A stretch of 64,000 bases of DNA from Coenobita brevimanus (GCA_032717465.1 CM064732.1:34592455-34656454); one strand, 5' to 3'; counted from the stretch's first letter, positions 23,661 through 34,799 are shown. Numbers and translations are program-made. Notes: a model not told the origin generated them from the letters alone.

Positions 23661-24403
23661 AATGTCTTTTTTCTTTGTGACTTTAGGTCCTCTATATGCC
23701 GGCAAAACTAACTAATCGACTTTTTTTTTTTTCCTCTGCACAAAACTAAAATTTAGTTCATTTCGCTTAAAATACTCTTGGGCCATAATAATGAGTCGCA
23801 TAATTATGGTTTGCGTTGCCATTCTGATGGTCATTTGGCATTTCTGCAGCCAGTTTCTCCTTTTCACTCTGGTGAGTTTTTATACGATGAACAAAATTTT
23901 CCATGATAAGCTGATATAAAAGGGGTTCTTTACTCCCGATTAAAATGTTATACCTGTGATAACATTAGACGTTTTTCATGCTCTACAGTTTTCTTCTTTT
24001 TTAGTACATTAAAGCCGTCTGAAGTTAGCCAGATAATGCCCAAGTCGGTGATTCGCAGCAAATGTGTAAGCCCTTTCAGCCAAGGGCCTCAATGTCCTTT
24101 TGTTATTTATGTCACTTGGTAATTTTATTCAGCTTTTGGTGTCACCTTTCATGGAAGAAAAGCTTCTCTGATATTTTCCTACCGTGAAAAAGAAAATCTT
24201 ATCTGTGAGAGCTGGGAAAAGCTGTCTTTCGAAGAGGAAAATTATTCTTCCTTTCCCCCCAAAAGAACAAAGTCACATCATAATATTTTCCCCGTGACAT
24301 GCCTGAACATATAACATTTAAAATCCTGGAGTTCATAGGCAGTGGGAAAGATTTTCTTAAGATATCTTCATATGTGACCAGTTGCATAAGCAAAAGACTA
24401 TCT
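23661..24403. other. No gene seen
   Basis: AT-rich unique-looking sequence; no recognised domain or paired ends. Confidence 0.45.
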
Positions 24404-27400
24404 ATCTATCTATTGCCAGATGCCTTAATCCTTTACACGGGGTGACCACAAACAAACCACCTCCACGTCACCCTGTCCCGCACCATTTCACTGCCCTGGT
24501 CCCAATTCACACACCCCTCTCTCATATACCTCTCCACTCCATCCCTCCAACTCATGCTTGGCCTTCCCCTCCCTCTCTCCCCCTCACTCACATACACATC
24601 CACATCCACACCACAACGCTCCCTCACATCCTCATTTGTCAGTCTGTCTCTCCATGTGACTCCACAGGCTCCTCGCAGATAACTTATTTTCACTGCTCTC
24701 ACTCTGAACTTGTGTCCCTCCAACAATGTCCAAGCATCACTTCCATACGTTAGAGTTGGTATCACAATACTGTCATGCAATAACTTTTTCACTTCCATGC
24801 TCGCTTCCCTGTTTCTTATCACTGCCTCCAAGGAACCAGCAACGTTTCTTCCTTGTTGTACGCTTTCAAGCACTTCACCCTCCAAACGTCCATCCTTACT
24901 CATCACACTACCCAGATTCTTAAACGTACTCACATTTTCCATTTCCTCATCATCCAGCCTCGCTGTACATTCACTGACTTCACCTCTCTCGAAGACCATA
25001 ACTTTACTCTTCCCTACATTCACCTTTAGATTCCGTTTCTTACACACTCTCCCAAACTCATCCATCAAGCCTTGCAGTTCCCCTTCGTTTCACATAACAA
25101 CACAGTATCATCTGCAAACAACAGTACAGGGAATTTCCAAACACTGTCCTCTCTCATTAGGGCCACTCCAATATCCACTGCTGTACCTTGTATCTCTTTT
25201 ATAACCCCATCCATATATAGACTGAACAACCATGGAGACATGATACATCCCTGTTTCAACCCAACCTTCAAATAGAAAAACTCACTCAGTTCACTGTTCA
25301 CATGCACTGCAGCCTTAGCACCCTCATACATACTCTTCACGGACTTCAACAACTTCCCATCAACTCCATATATTCCTAATACTTTCCACAATCCTTGTCT
25401 ATCCACCCTGTCATATGCTTTCTCCAAATCCATGAAGGCCACATACAACTTCTTTCCCGTTTGTAGAAACTTTTCCACTAAAGATCTAAGAATGAATATC
25501 TGATCTACACAACCTCTTCCCTTCCTAAAGCCTCCCTGTTCTTCTCCAAGTAATTCCTCTGTTATTTCCCTAACTGTCAATAAGTATCCTACCGTATACT
25601 TTTCCTGTTACATTAAGAAGGGAAATGCCCCTATGATTACCACACTTCTTTTTGCCCATTCCCTTTGTACAGTCGGCCTAAGAAGTGACGGCGGAGTATC
25701 CAGAAGTTTTCGGTCAGCGATGGTGCACATACTCTTGCTTATATCTCTACGAGGTGAAACCTAATACGTAAAACTGTTACAAAAAACAATAAATCAGTGC
25801 TAAAGTACCTGTATATTTCAAAACTGTGGGAAGCAGTTCGTTAGTTACGATAATAGGAAATCCTAAACGGAACTAATTGAAATTTCACAACTATCGCTCA
25901 GGGACAGTCAGGAATAATTTGTGGAGTTCAAGTCTAGTATGGTAACACGCAATAATTTCATAGTAGCGTAAGAATGAACAGAAGGGTGCTTCAATAAAAA
26001 ATTAAAATTAATAATTATTGTATATAAAATAATTTCTGTTACAATACTAGGGAATAATTTAAAGTCAATTATTTCCGTTTCCAATGTCTCCATGGACGAC
26101 GACAGAAAGCGGGAAGGCGGTGCAAGCCAGTAAGCTATTTTAAATGTTTTGATCAACACGCACGAAAGGAGATAACATTTACTCAAAGATATGAAGTTAT
26201 TACACTGCCTTTGGCCAGTTTTCCATCAAAAAATATCTCTGGATTATTTAATATATGCCAGAGGGCTATCGGTGAAAGAAGTATAAAAAAAGAACCTCGA
26301 AATTTCCCTAGAGTCGGAGCTCCTTGGAGAATGCCAACTTCTGTCATAGTCTGATATCCTCAGTGCATAATCGATTAGCAAGAGTAATAAAATGCCGAGG
26401 TTCATAAACAAATCATTGAGTTCAAAACTTCCAAATCTGCATTTTCTGTTCAGCAGGACATTACAGTTTATTTAAATAGACAGATATTAAGGTTAAAAGA
26501 TGGAGTTAAGAGTTCGTGCTTTTGCATTGCAAAAGTTTATGAACTCATGTTTTGGTCCTGTTTATTGCCTAGTGTAAGAGAAAAAGGCAGAATCTGTCAT
26601 ATCTTCTTAGAAGTAAAAATAATTTTGCATCAGTTGGGAATAAAGTTGCTAATTATAATTATTATTGGCGAGAGAAAGACGGAAAAAAAGGCAATACGGT
26701 CTTGCTGCTACCGCAGGTAGGGCATCATTACGAATCATAATTTCATTGTTATGGCATCCTTATTGTTGTTGTATCATCACCATAGCATTTGAACATAAGG
26801 CAGTGTATTGCAGTCACAAGAATTTTCCTTAACTGGTCTTCAAAACTAGAGCATCTGTATTTGAAAACATGGGAAACAAATAAATCAGGAACACGGAGTT
26901 ATAGGTCTAATGCCCACCGCGCGCGGAGTAATACATTTCACATTCATTCAAATCGGGAAAGGTAACTATATAAGTGTTAACTTCTAATATATCATTGCCT
27001 CCTGTTATTCATTTTACATCATTCTTGGCGTGATATAATATATATTTTATTTGATATGAAGTGATGAAGGCATTGAATATTTACCTTATATTCAATGTTT
27101 CATTGAACGTATGGCACTGCAGAGTGACCGAAGCAATCTGAAACTCTGCCATCACTTCTTGGGGTGACTGTACAAGGGAATAATTATACCTGACTTCCAA
27201 TCCTCCGGGACTCTACCTTCCTCCCAGGCCAATCTGCACATCTTCCACATCCATTCTAGTACTATCTCTCCCCCATGCTTCAGCATTTCACCACACATTC
27301 CATCAATTCCTGGGGCTTTCCCCATTTTGAGTTTCTTCATTATTTCCACAACTTCCATCCTACTGATTTCTTCCTGTCTTCTCACCTCCCTCCATCTCTC

Positions 27401-28011
27401 AGCCATTCCGCAGTCGTTTATACTCGCATTACTTTCATTCTCTATGTTCAACAATTCCTTGAAGTGTTCTCTCCATCTGCTCACTTGTTCTCCCTTCTCA
27501 ACTAGTAATCTACCATTTTTATCTTTCACTCCCCTACTAACTTCATTGCCAACCTGTCTGACTCTACCTCTTTCCAGAACATTTTTTTACATTCCCTCCA
27601 CTTCACACTCAAATTCCTTCCAAATTTCTCATCCACTCTCTTCTTACTCTCTCTTACTAATCTCTTCACCTGTCTCTTCCTTTCTACATATAACTCTCTC
27701 TTCCGTCTCTCAACTTCTTCCACGCCCCTATTTTTCATCCATTCATTATATGCTTTTTTTTTTTTTTTTTTTTTTCGTGCCACAGCCTGTCTCACCTCTT
27801 CAGTCCGCCATGCTGTTCCTTGCACCCTCTTTCGTCTTCTCTTCACCCCACACACCACCTCACATGCTGCACGTATTTCTTCTGTGAATATCTTGCACAC
27901 ACCTTCCACGTCCCCCACCTGTTCCAATTCGTATTTACCCAATCGTTCCTCCACTTCTCTCTTATATTCTGCCTTTTTCTCATCCTCTTGTAACCTTTCC
28001 ACTCTCCTTGA
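24404..28011 (-). pseudogene. RTE-like LINE copy C, split by a Tc1/mariner-type insertion
   Basis: The minus strand carries the longest copy of the family in two blocks. Block 1 (28,011-27,171) holds the linker with VCGVKRRRKRVQGTAW and the polymerase start KAPGIDGMCGEMLKHGGE and WKSGIIIPLY. Block 2 (25,668-24,404) continues with GGFRKGRGCVDQIFIL, DLEKAYDRVDRQGLW, LLFADDTVLL, FKNLGSVMSKDG and TLTYGSDAWTLLEGHK. Between them lies a 1.5-kb insertion at 25,670-27,170. Removing it gives the same uninterrupted TTTGTACAAGGG found in copy B, so the LINE was older than the insertion. The 3' end carries a short (TATC)n tail at 24,404-24,414. There are small frame slips, a missing stretch in the C-terminal basic region, and no endonuclease. 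Confidence 0.85.
25670..27170. mobile_element. Tc1/mariner-type DNA transposon relic, 1,501 bp
   Basis: The ends are imperfect terminal inverted repeats: CAGTCGGCCTAAGAAGTGAC at left against CAGTCACCCCAAGAAGTGAT read inward from the right, about 26 of 32 positions matching. They are flanked by TA at 25,668-25,669 and 27,171-27,172. A TA duplication with a CAGT start is the Tc1/mariner signature. RTE-like copy B preserves the empty site (TTTGTACAAGGG near 22,506), fixing both ends exactly. The interior is AT-rich with many stops, and I recognise no transposase; a minus-strand frame at 25,908-26,186 has no known domain. Confidence 0.82.
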
Positions 28012-28172
28012 CTGAGAGTAATGGTAAACACTTGCAGGACAGAAGAGAGGTGAGAGTTTTTTACTAGTGGGTGCTGTATGCCAGCCATAAGGTGTGAATA
28101 CACGTAGGGAGCTTAGAACATTAGTGACCCCACAGCAACAATCTTTATCCATCTGTCAATACACCTACATCT

Positions 28173-28199
28173 CTAGACAGATAGATAGATAGATAGATG
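28173..28199. repeat. (GATA)n microsatellite
   Basis: About six GATA units. It has the sequence of an RTE-like 3' tail but is not attached to a recognisable 3' end. Confidence 0.85.
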
Positions 28200-28261
28200 A
28201 AGATCTACACGCACAATGTATGAAGCCTCGCAGCAGGTTCCAATCGTGATACCTTAATGAC

Positions 28262-28494
28262 CGAATTAGATAATATTAGTTGGATATTATATGTCTGAGT
28301 GAGATACACAGAAAAGAAGAAAAATTAATGCAGCTCCACGACAGCAACCACGCACTTTACCACAAAGAAAGACAAAATGAAAGAGTTAATGGTGCAGGAT
28401 TTCTAATTAACAGAAATTTTGCAGAGAACATTGCTAAATGCAGCAGTGAATCTGACATTGGCTTCTCAAAGCTTAGACGAAGGAGAAGAAACAT
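28262..28494 (+). pseudogene. LINE AP-endonuclease fragment
   Basis: The frame reads LDIICLSEIHRK near its start and later NGAGFLINRNF. This resembles the DIxGLSExRW and NGVGFLL blocks of the apurinic-type endonuclease that nicks target DNA for RTE- or jockey-type LINEs. Only about 75 residues survive before a stop, and the catalytic His and Asp of the C-terminal half are absent. It precedes a jockey reverse transcriptase on the same strand, but whether both come from one element is unclear. Confidence 0.5.
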
Positions 28495-28599
28495 GCTATG
28501 ACAACATCTCCTAGATTACGGAAAAAGAATAGACCAGATACACTATACTCACGTGAGTTTTCAATGCAAAAGTTGGCAAATCGAAAAACGGAGAAGCAG

Positions 28600-29553
28600 A
28601 CTTCGATTCAACCTTATATGATTCCGGTGCTGTTCCTCCATCACTTCGCCACTCTGACTTCCTCATGGCTGACGTTAAAATTTCTTCAACTAAAGTATGT
28701 TTTACCATCGCAGTCCTCAGTACGAATAACGCATATGGGCCTGATGGTGTCCTTCCTGTTGTTCTCAACACCTGTGCTTCTGTGCGTACACCCTACCTTG
28801 ACAAACCCTTTTGCCTTTGTCTGCCAACTTGTACCTTTCCTTCTTGCTGGAAGCTTGCTCTCATTTAGCCTGCCCCAAAGAATGGTGACCATTCCCAGCC
28901 CTCTGACTATCGTCCAAAAACTCTAACATCCTGTATTTCAGAAGTTTTTGAATCGATGCTTTAAAAAATTTTAAAGAACATTGCCTATCTCAAACTTCTT
29001 TCTGCTCGTCAATATGGGTTCCACTAGGGATGCTCCACTGCCGACAATCCCACCTACAGTACCTTTCAGACTCCTGGTCATCCTCCTTTCGGGACTTTGG
29101 CGAAAGGCATGCCACTGCACTTGACATCTCAAAGGGTTTCGATCGAGTCTGGCATAAATCTTTAATTTCCAAACTGCCCTCTTACGGTTTCTATCCTACT
29201 ATCTGTGCCTTCATCTCTAGCTTCCCTTCTGATCATTCTATAGCTGCTATTGTATACGGCCACCATTCTTCCCCTCGAGCTATTAATAGTTGTGTTCCTC
29301 AGGGCTCTGTCCTATCACCAACTCTCCTTCTATTCCCTAATGACCTTCTATGTTGTACATCTAACCCTATTCACTCATACACTGATAACTCCACCCTTCA
29401 CCTTTGCATTCGCTTCTCGCAGCTCCCATCTCAGGAGCTACTTCAGCAAACAACAGATGAAGCTCTGGTCCACCTAATGCCTGACTTGGCCCATAGTTCT
29501 GATTGGGGTAAAAGTAATCTTGTTGTTTTTATTGTTCCAGAAACTCAGTCATA
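28600..29553 (+). pseudogene. Jockey-like LINE reverse transcriptase, broken (subfamily 1)
   Basis: Plus-strand pieces in several frames give a jockey-type polymerase in order: AYGPDGVLPVVLNTCAS at 28,730-28,780, SDYRPKTLTSCISEVFESML near 28,903-28,960, RQYGFH near 29,010, then at 29,100-29,553 LDISKGFDRVWHKSLISKLP, VPQGSVLSPTLLLF and the active-site region. The catalytic box reads YTDN at 29,378-29,389 instead of YADD, so one metal-binding Asp has become Asn. Internal stops (28,866; 28,961; 29,023) and frame changes kill the gene. It matches the 43.3-kb copy closely, for example in RVWHKSLISKLPSYGFYP. The copy ends near 29,553 without its C-terminal third. Confidence 0.82.
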
Positions 29554-29717
29554 ACCTTTGCCAAGAAACCATTTTTTTTAAATTTCTTATTGGTTCAGCT
29601 ATTAATAACCTAAGTCGTGTACATTTATCAGATTGAATAATTCCCGCTATAGTCAAGAATTTACATACGCTCATATGCCACATATTTTAACAAAATCACA
29701 AGATTGAAGTCAGGGAC

Positions 29718-29719
<2 letters not shown>

Positions 29720-29767
<48 letters not shown>
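29720..29767. repeat. (GA)n microsatellite
   Basis: About 48 bp of pure GA. Confidence 0.97.
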
Positions 29768-29771
<4 letters not shown>

Positions 29772-29889
29772 TGTCTCGTTACAATCAGCTAACCGAAATT
29801 GTTGCACTTACTCGTTGCCCCACTGTCTCCCGATTTTTTTTTTTCTATGAAAATTATATACGTCCATAAGGTGTCTAATAGTGTCTTTG

Positions 29890-30440
29890 TGTTTTTGATA
29901 GTACGGTAATATGTATCCTAGTGATGTTTTTATGACGTGGTAGTAATTACCGGTACATAGTGATGTTCTAGCATTTTGGAAACTCGTGTTTATGACTGTG
30001 GTCGTATGCTTGGCTATGCAGCAGTAAATTATAGATTTTATTGGTGCTGACAGAGGTGTCCACTCACTAGGTGTTTTCTAGTTTTTGTTTGCACTTTTCC
30101 ATTAATGGTAATATGGCTGCCTGACGTTGTGTCATGAGTGTAATCTTAGGACGATGGTGATAATATGACTGCTTGATGGTGTTTTTATTGTTTGATCTTT
30201 TATTATGACAGCCTGAAATTTTTTCTAGTGAGTGAAAAATGTCTGAAGCTGTTTTTACTGAGATTTTACGAGTGTTGATAATATAACTTCTTGATGTTCT
30301 GTTTGATTATTTGAAATTATCAATCTCTGCTGGTTTTTCTGCTGTGTTATCTTAGGTCGGTGATGATAATATTAGTTGCTCGTGGTGTTAAACTGTGTAA
30401 TCTTATGATGGTGTCGAAATTATAACAACTGTACATGTCC
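29890..30440. repeat. Degenerate tandem array, unit roughly 50-110 bp
   Basis: The words ATCTTAGGACGATGGTGATA, TGATAATATAACTTCTTGAT, ATCTTAGGTCGGTGATGATA and ATCTTATGATGGTGTCGAAA recur at about 30,144, 30,274, 30,351 and 30,401, each followed by a TGCTTGATGGTGTT-like tail. Earlier, more diverged pieces lie near 29,900 and 30,105. The array sits just upstream of the hAT transposase relic. Confidence 0.45.
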
Positions 30441-30525
30441 ATGTCAAAGACACTATGTACTGGTTTACGTATTTTTTAAATACAATTGGAAATAACGTTA
30501 TGGCCTCATCAAGGGATGGGAATTT

Positions 30526-32082
30526 CCACACTGTGTTATATGCCTCAAAATTTTATCACTGGAATGCATGCGACTGAGCTCTCTCAAGCGAAATTTGAAT
30601 AGTTGTCATCCAGTTCTGAAAAATAAGAATGCTGCCTGCCTCAGGAACAAGGAAGAAGGACTAAAGTAAGCACACCTTGATCGTCTGGGACAGGTCAGTC
30701 AACAAAATGAATTCTGGTTACGTGCATCGCACATGGTATCACTGTGAGTTACACAAGAAAAAAATCAACATAGCAAAGAAGTTAATGATCCCTTTTTGTA
30801 AATATATAAGACACTATGTTTTTGGATGCGATGCTGAGCAGGTAATATTAGTGCCTATCTCAAATGAGAGTGTTCATTGACGAATACTGGTATTAGATAT
30901 GTTTGAAGATTTCAAACAACACGTAATTGCTGAAATAAAAGGAACATCTTTAAGAAAATTTGCAATCCAGCCTGATGGGTTAACTGACGTGGCTACTTGT
31001 GCCCAACTCCTGATGTTTGTACGATACATCAGTGGTGGAGATTTCAAGAAGGATTTCTTGTTCTTTCATGCTTTGGAGTCGACTACAAGAGGTGAAGACA
31101 TTTTCCATGATTTTTTTTTTTTTTTTTTTTTTTTCCAGAGGCTGGAGGGCTTTCTTAGAATTTTATGTCTGTGCACAACTGAGAGAGCACCAGCAATGTT
31201 TGGCTGCTTATCAAGATTTCATGGAAGAGTGAATGAATCTAATTCTGTAACAAGGCATCGTCATCATATGTAAAAGATTAGTATTTGATGATATTATGCA
31301 CATGGCATATAACATCAAGTCAAGTGCCCTAAATCCACGATTCCTCCAGCAACTGTGCAAAGAGTTTGGAGCATATGTGGAAGTCTTACTCTTTCACACA
31401 GAATTTTGCTGTTTATCATGAGGGAATATGGTATCAAGAGTAGAGACGCTGAAGGAGGAGGTTTCTGAATTCTTCAGTCTTGACAACAAGATAAAGTCGC
31501 TTGAGTTTCCCAAGAAACTATCAGACAACCAGTGACTCCAGAAGCTGGCCTACTTAAATGACATATTATGTCTGATCTCGTTAAACTCATCCCCCTATAG
31601 CCGTTTTATCACAATGCTTGATTTCATGGACAAACTTAGATTATTCAGCATGAAACTGGAGCTGTTGGAAAGTGAGGTCAAAACCGAAAATTTTAACATA
31701 TTTGAACACATTAGTGAGGCACTTGATAAAACCAAAGACATTGGAAAAACTAGAATTGGTGCACCTTGTGCAAACTCGTCTTTCTTCCCTGTAGATGGAG
31801 TAGCAGTCTTATTTCCCTGAACTGAGTTGGAATAAAAACTGATTAGAAACCCATTCATTGCTAGTGTGCACCTCCCAAGAAGAATTCATAGAGTTGGTAA
31901 ACAAATCTGTTAAAAAAAATAATAATACAATTCCCCTGACCAAGTTCTGGTCTAAAATGAGTGAGTTTTATCCTGCTGTAGTTGATGTTGCTGTGAGGTC
32001 TTTGCTGATGTTCCCTGGTACTTACCTATGTGAGCAAGGATTTTCAGCGCTATTGAACATGAAACCAAACACCAAGCATTAA
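30526..32082 (+). pseudogene. hAT transposase relic with BED zinc finger and hATC dimerisation domain
   Basis: Domains appear in normal order on the plus strand. A BED finger starts at 30,532: CVICLKILSLECM, then SSLKRNLNSCHP, where the first zinc-ligand His seems replaced by Asn. A second block (30,677-30,880) matches the region before the catalytic core. At 30,899-31,273 FAIQPDGLTDVATCAQL retains the first catalytic Asp, while CTTERAPAM stands where relatives have CTDGAPAM, so the second Asp is lost. Frameshifted pieces follow (IKSSALNPRFLQQLC; LQKLAYLNDI). The C-terminal hATC domain at 31,858-32,082 reads FWSKMSEFYPAVVDVAVRSL and TYLCEQGFSALLNMK. In-frame stops, for example TAA at 30,667 and TGA at 30,878, and a T-run at 31,111-31,134 break it. 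The type resembles ZBED5/FAM200-like hAT proteins. No terminal repeats were found. Confidence 0.85.
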
Positions 32083-32095
32083 ATTATGGAGGTTA

Positions 32096-32582
32096 TCAAT
32101 TGACCCTGAAATGTCAAAATCAAGGTCACTGATTTTCAGAGGGCTATAACTTGAAAACAGTTGAAGATAAAGATATTTACTATTAGGAACATACAGGAAT
32201 TCGTAGTATGGGCTTTCATTTAGCACCAAGACTTTTGACCCTGAATGACCTTGAAAGGTCAAACACAAGATCAAGGATTTTCAGAGGGCATAACTTGAAA
32301 AAATTTGTGCCATTACCTTTGACTTTAACGTATTAAATCCCAGGGTTCCTGTGTGAGGATCTTGCTGGAAGGATGCTAAGCGTACTGACCTCCGTCTGTC
32401 AGCTCATAGTCGCGAAGCTCATAGATCCCTACCCCGGGGTTCCCTCCTATAATAATTTTTGAAAATGCCCAGTTCCGTCCCATATTGAGGATGCCATGAG
32501 CCATAGGTTAATTGTGCCTAACACTACATGGCAGAATCGAGCCAATATTTAACATCATTAAAATAAGTGCTGTCGGGCTAGT
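32096..32582 (+). repeat. Dispersed non-coding repeat, copy 2, with SINE insertion
   Basis: It closely matches 18,140-18,440, sharing GATTTTCAGAGGGCTATAAC, TATGGGCTTTCATTT and CATTACCTT...GACTTTAA. It is 5'-truncated against copy 1, lacking the TACCTCGCCCGGA hairpins, and directly follows the hAT relic. It is interrupted by a SINE at about 32,329-32,511, and a jockey copy begins at 32,583. Confidence 0.75.
32329..32511 (+). mobile_element. tRNA-derived SINE-like insertion, about 183 bp
   Basis: Comparison with the uninterrupted repeat at 18,360-18,400 shows about 183 bp of extra sequence between GACTTTAA and TTGTGCCTAACACTA. TTAA is found at both edges. The insert contains a tRNA-like segment: AAGCGTACTGACCTCCGTCT with CTGAC pairing to GTCAG, followed by AGTCGCGAAGCTCATAGATC where a B box would lie. 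The promoter boxes are degenerate. Calling it a SINE is inference; the insertion itself is directly visible. Confidence 0.55.
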
Positions 32583-33401
32583 TTTTTTTTATTATGCAAG
32601 GAAGAAGGAACCAAAGGCCAGGAGCCCGCAAACCGTTCCTTCCAAGAAAAAAGAAAACAAAAATAATACAAAAGAGAGCAAAATTTAAGATCCATTCATT
32701 TTGAGATGCCTGGACACACTGCATTTGAAACACTGAAGACCATAGGAAGCAGGAAATACAAACAGAGGGAGACAGTTCCAGATTTGACCTGTTGCATAAA
32801 TGAAGGACTGGGAGTAACAGTTAACTCTTGCATTAGAGAGCTGGACAGAAAAGGGACGAGAGTTTGTTGCTAGACGGGTGTTATGTGCCCGTCGTAGAGG
32901 TGAAGGGATGCAAGCAGACAGTTCAGAGGAGCAGTGACCATTGAAGTAACGATAGAAAAGAGATAAAGATGCAAAAGTGTGGCGAAGAGACAGAGGTTGA
33001 AGAGAGCCAGTAAGAGGAGGAGAGCTAATGAGACGAAAAGCCTTTGACTCCACCCTATTGAAAAGAGCTGTATGTGGGGAGCCTTCCCACACATGAGTGT
33101 TGTACTCTACATAGGGGCGAATAAAACCCGTGAATAAAGTCACTAACTGTGCAGGGGTAATGAAGGTACAGAGTCGGCTTAGCACACCCAATCTCTTAGA
33201 AATAGATTTTGAAAGGGACGTAATATGATCTTTCCAAGATAAGGCCCGACAGAATGAAACCCCAAGTATGTTTAAGGATGATGCAGGATTAAGCTGGATA
33301 TTATTAAACATTAGTGGGTACTCCTTTGGAAGATTTTGTCGGTTTGATAGGTGTAAGAACTGAGTCTTTGATGCATTAAAAACTACAAGATCATTTTTAC
33401 C
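32583..33401 (-). pseudogene. Jockey-like LINE, 3' fragment with 3' UTR and poly-A (subfamily 1)
   Basis: On the minus strand from 33,311 to 32,685 a single frame reads SLNILGVSFCRALSWKDHI, LFTGFIRPYVEYNTHVWEGS, VESKAFRLISSPPLTGSLQP, SLFYRYFNGHCSSELSACIP and ends RHLKMNGS. This is the whole C-terminal region after the polymerase core, unbroken. The 3' UTR with CCTTTGGTTCCTTCTTCCTT ends in an A-run (T-run on plus at 32,583-32,591). The copy is 5'-truncated at about 33,401. CTAGT at 32,578-32,582 and at 33,402-33,406 may be a short target duplication. Confidence 0.8.
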
Positions 33402-33406
33402 CTAGT

Positions 33407-34137
33407 CACATATATTCTTACATATATATTTTTTTCTATGTTTTCTTCTTCCTTGCTACAGCATTGAGGAAAACTCGCTGACAGTCCCCTGCCAGCATTG
33501 TGTCCTGCCTCTTATGTATCTCATTCCCATCTGAACATTAGAGAGCGACCTTTCTTGTCATTGTCTTTCTGTGTTGTGTGATTCATGTTGCTCTCGCATA
33601 AAAGTGTTTCATATACCTAGTAACACTTCAATCGTCACAGCCGACAAGGAAGTGTCGGGAATCATTTACTCGTGGCTGCACATATGTTAGTATTTCTTCA
33701 GCGTGTTTTTCTTTTGACATTCCTCACGGATACCTTTTTCTACCTTTTTGCTACGTGTCCTGATGCCAGTAATTCATCCTTGTTTTTTGTCTCTCCATAT
33801 TTTTTTCTCCCCCTCCCTTACTTTTTGCTGGTATTTGATTGCTAAATGCGCATTCATACATACTGTAAATATACATGCCTGCGGCAACTCCCTCACATAA
33901 GCAGGATATAATGCACACATGACGTCAGTTGGATCAGGTCACAGAATGGAGTTAAAATCCGATGCCCTGTATGTTTTGTTGTACATTTTTTCTTATTGTG
34001 TATTTAGCCTGTATTGTGTTCTCTACCCAGCCGGATGAAAGGAGTGCTCAATACTGTATTTATGACAGAAAACCTTCCTTCTCTCTTTTTTCACATGTAT
34101 ATTTTTGGCCTTTGTGCGGTAGGAGGGAATTATAATT

Positions 34138-34139
<2 letters not shown>
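33407..34139. other. No gene seen
   Basis: Unique-looking sequence with T-rich patches and no recognised domain. Confidence 0.45.
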
Positions 34140-34235
<96 letters not shown>

Positions 34236-34243
34236 ATATACAG

Positions 34244-34279
<36 letters not shown>

Positions 34280-34406
34280 ATAGATAGATAGATAGATAGA
34301 GATAGATAGATATAGATATAGATATAGATATATAGATAGACAGAGATAGATAGATATAGATATAAATATAGATAGAGAGAGAGATAGGCAGATAGATAGA
34401 TATACG
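34140..34406. repeat. (AT)n followed by (GATA)n compound array
   Basis: AT dinucleotides to about 34,279, with short interruptions near 34,233-34,258, grade into GATA/GATATA tetranucleotides to 34,406. Confidence 0.97.
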
Positions 34407-34799
34407 TCATAAACTATGTAGCAGAACAAAATCATTATCAGAAACCAAAAATAAATAACACAAAGAATGGTAAAAAAAAAATCTACTAAGATTATCAGTT
34501 ACCTTAAATAATGAAAGTCCGCCTAACTCAGGAAATTAAAAATGTCAGCCGGATAGCCAGATAATCCTGGAAACATGGAAGCCAGACAGTGAGCATTATC
34601 TACCCCACTATGCCCCGGACACGGACACGCGGCCAGCTAGTGATGGACAGTAAGGGGAAACAGGCAGCCATCACAGTGGTAGGAAAGAGGGAGGGAGGGA
34701 GGAAGGGAGAGAACTGAGGAAGAGGCGAATATAATGAAGTCGTAGGAGGGGAATCTTCTGACTGTGGTTGAACATGCATATAATCTGCTGAAATGTCGG
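34407..34799. other. No gene seen
   Basis: Unique-looking spacer between simple-repeat arrays; no recognised feature. Confidence 0.4.
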
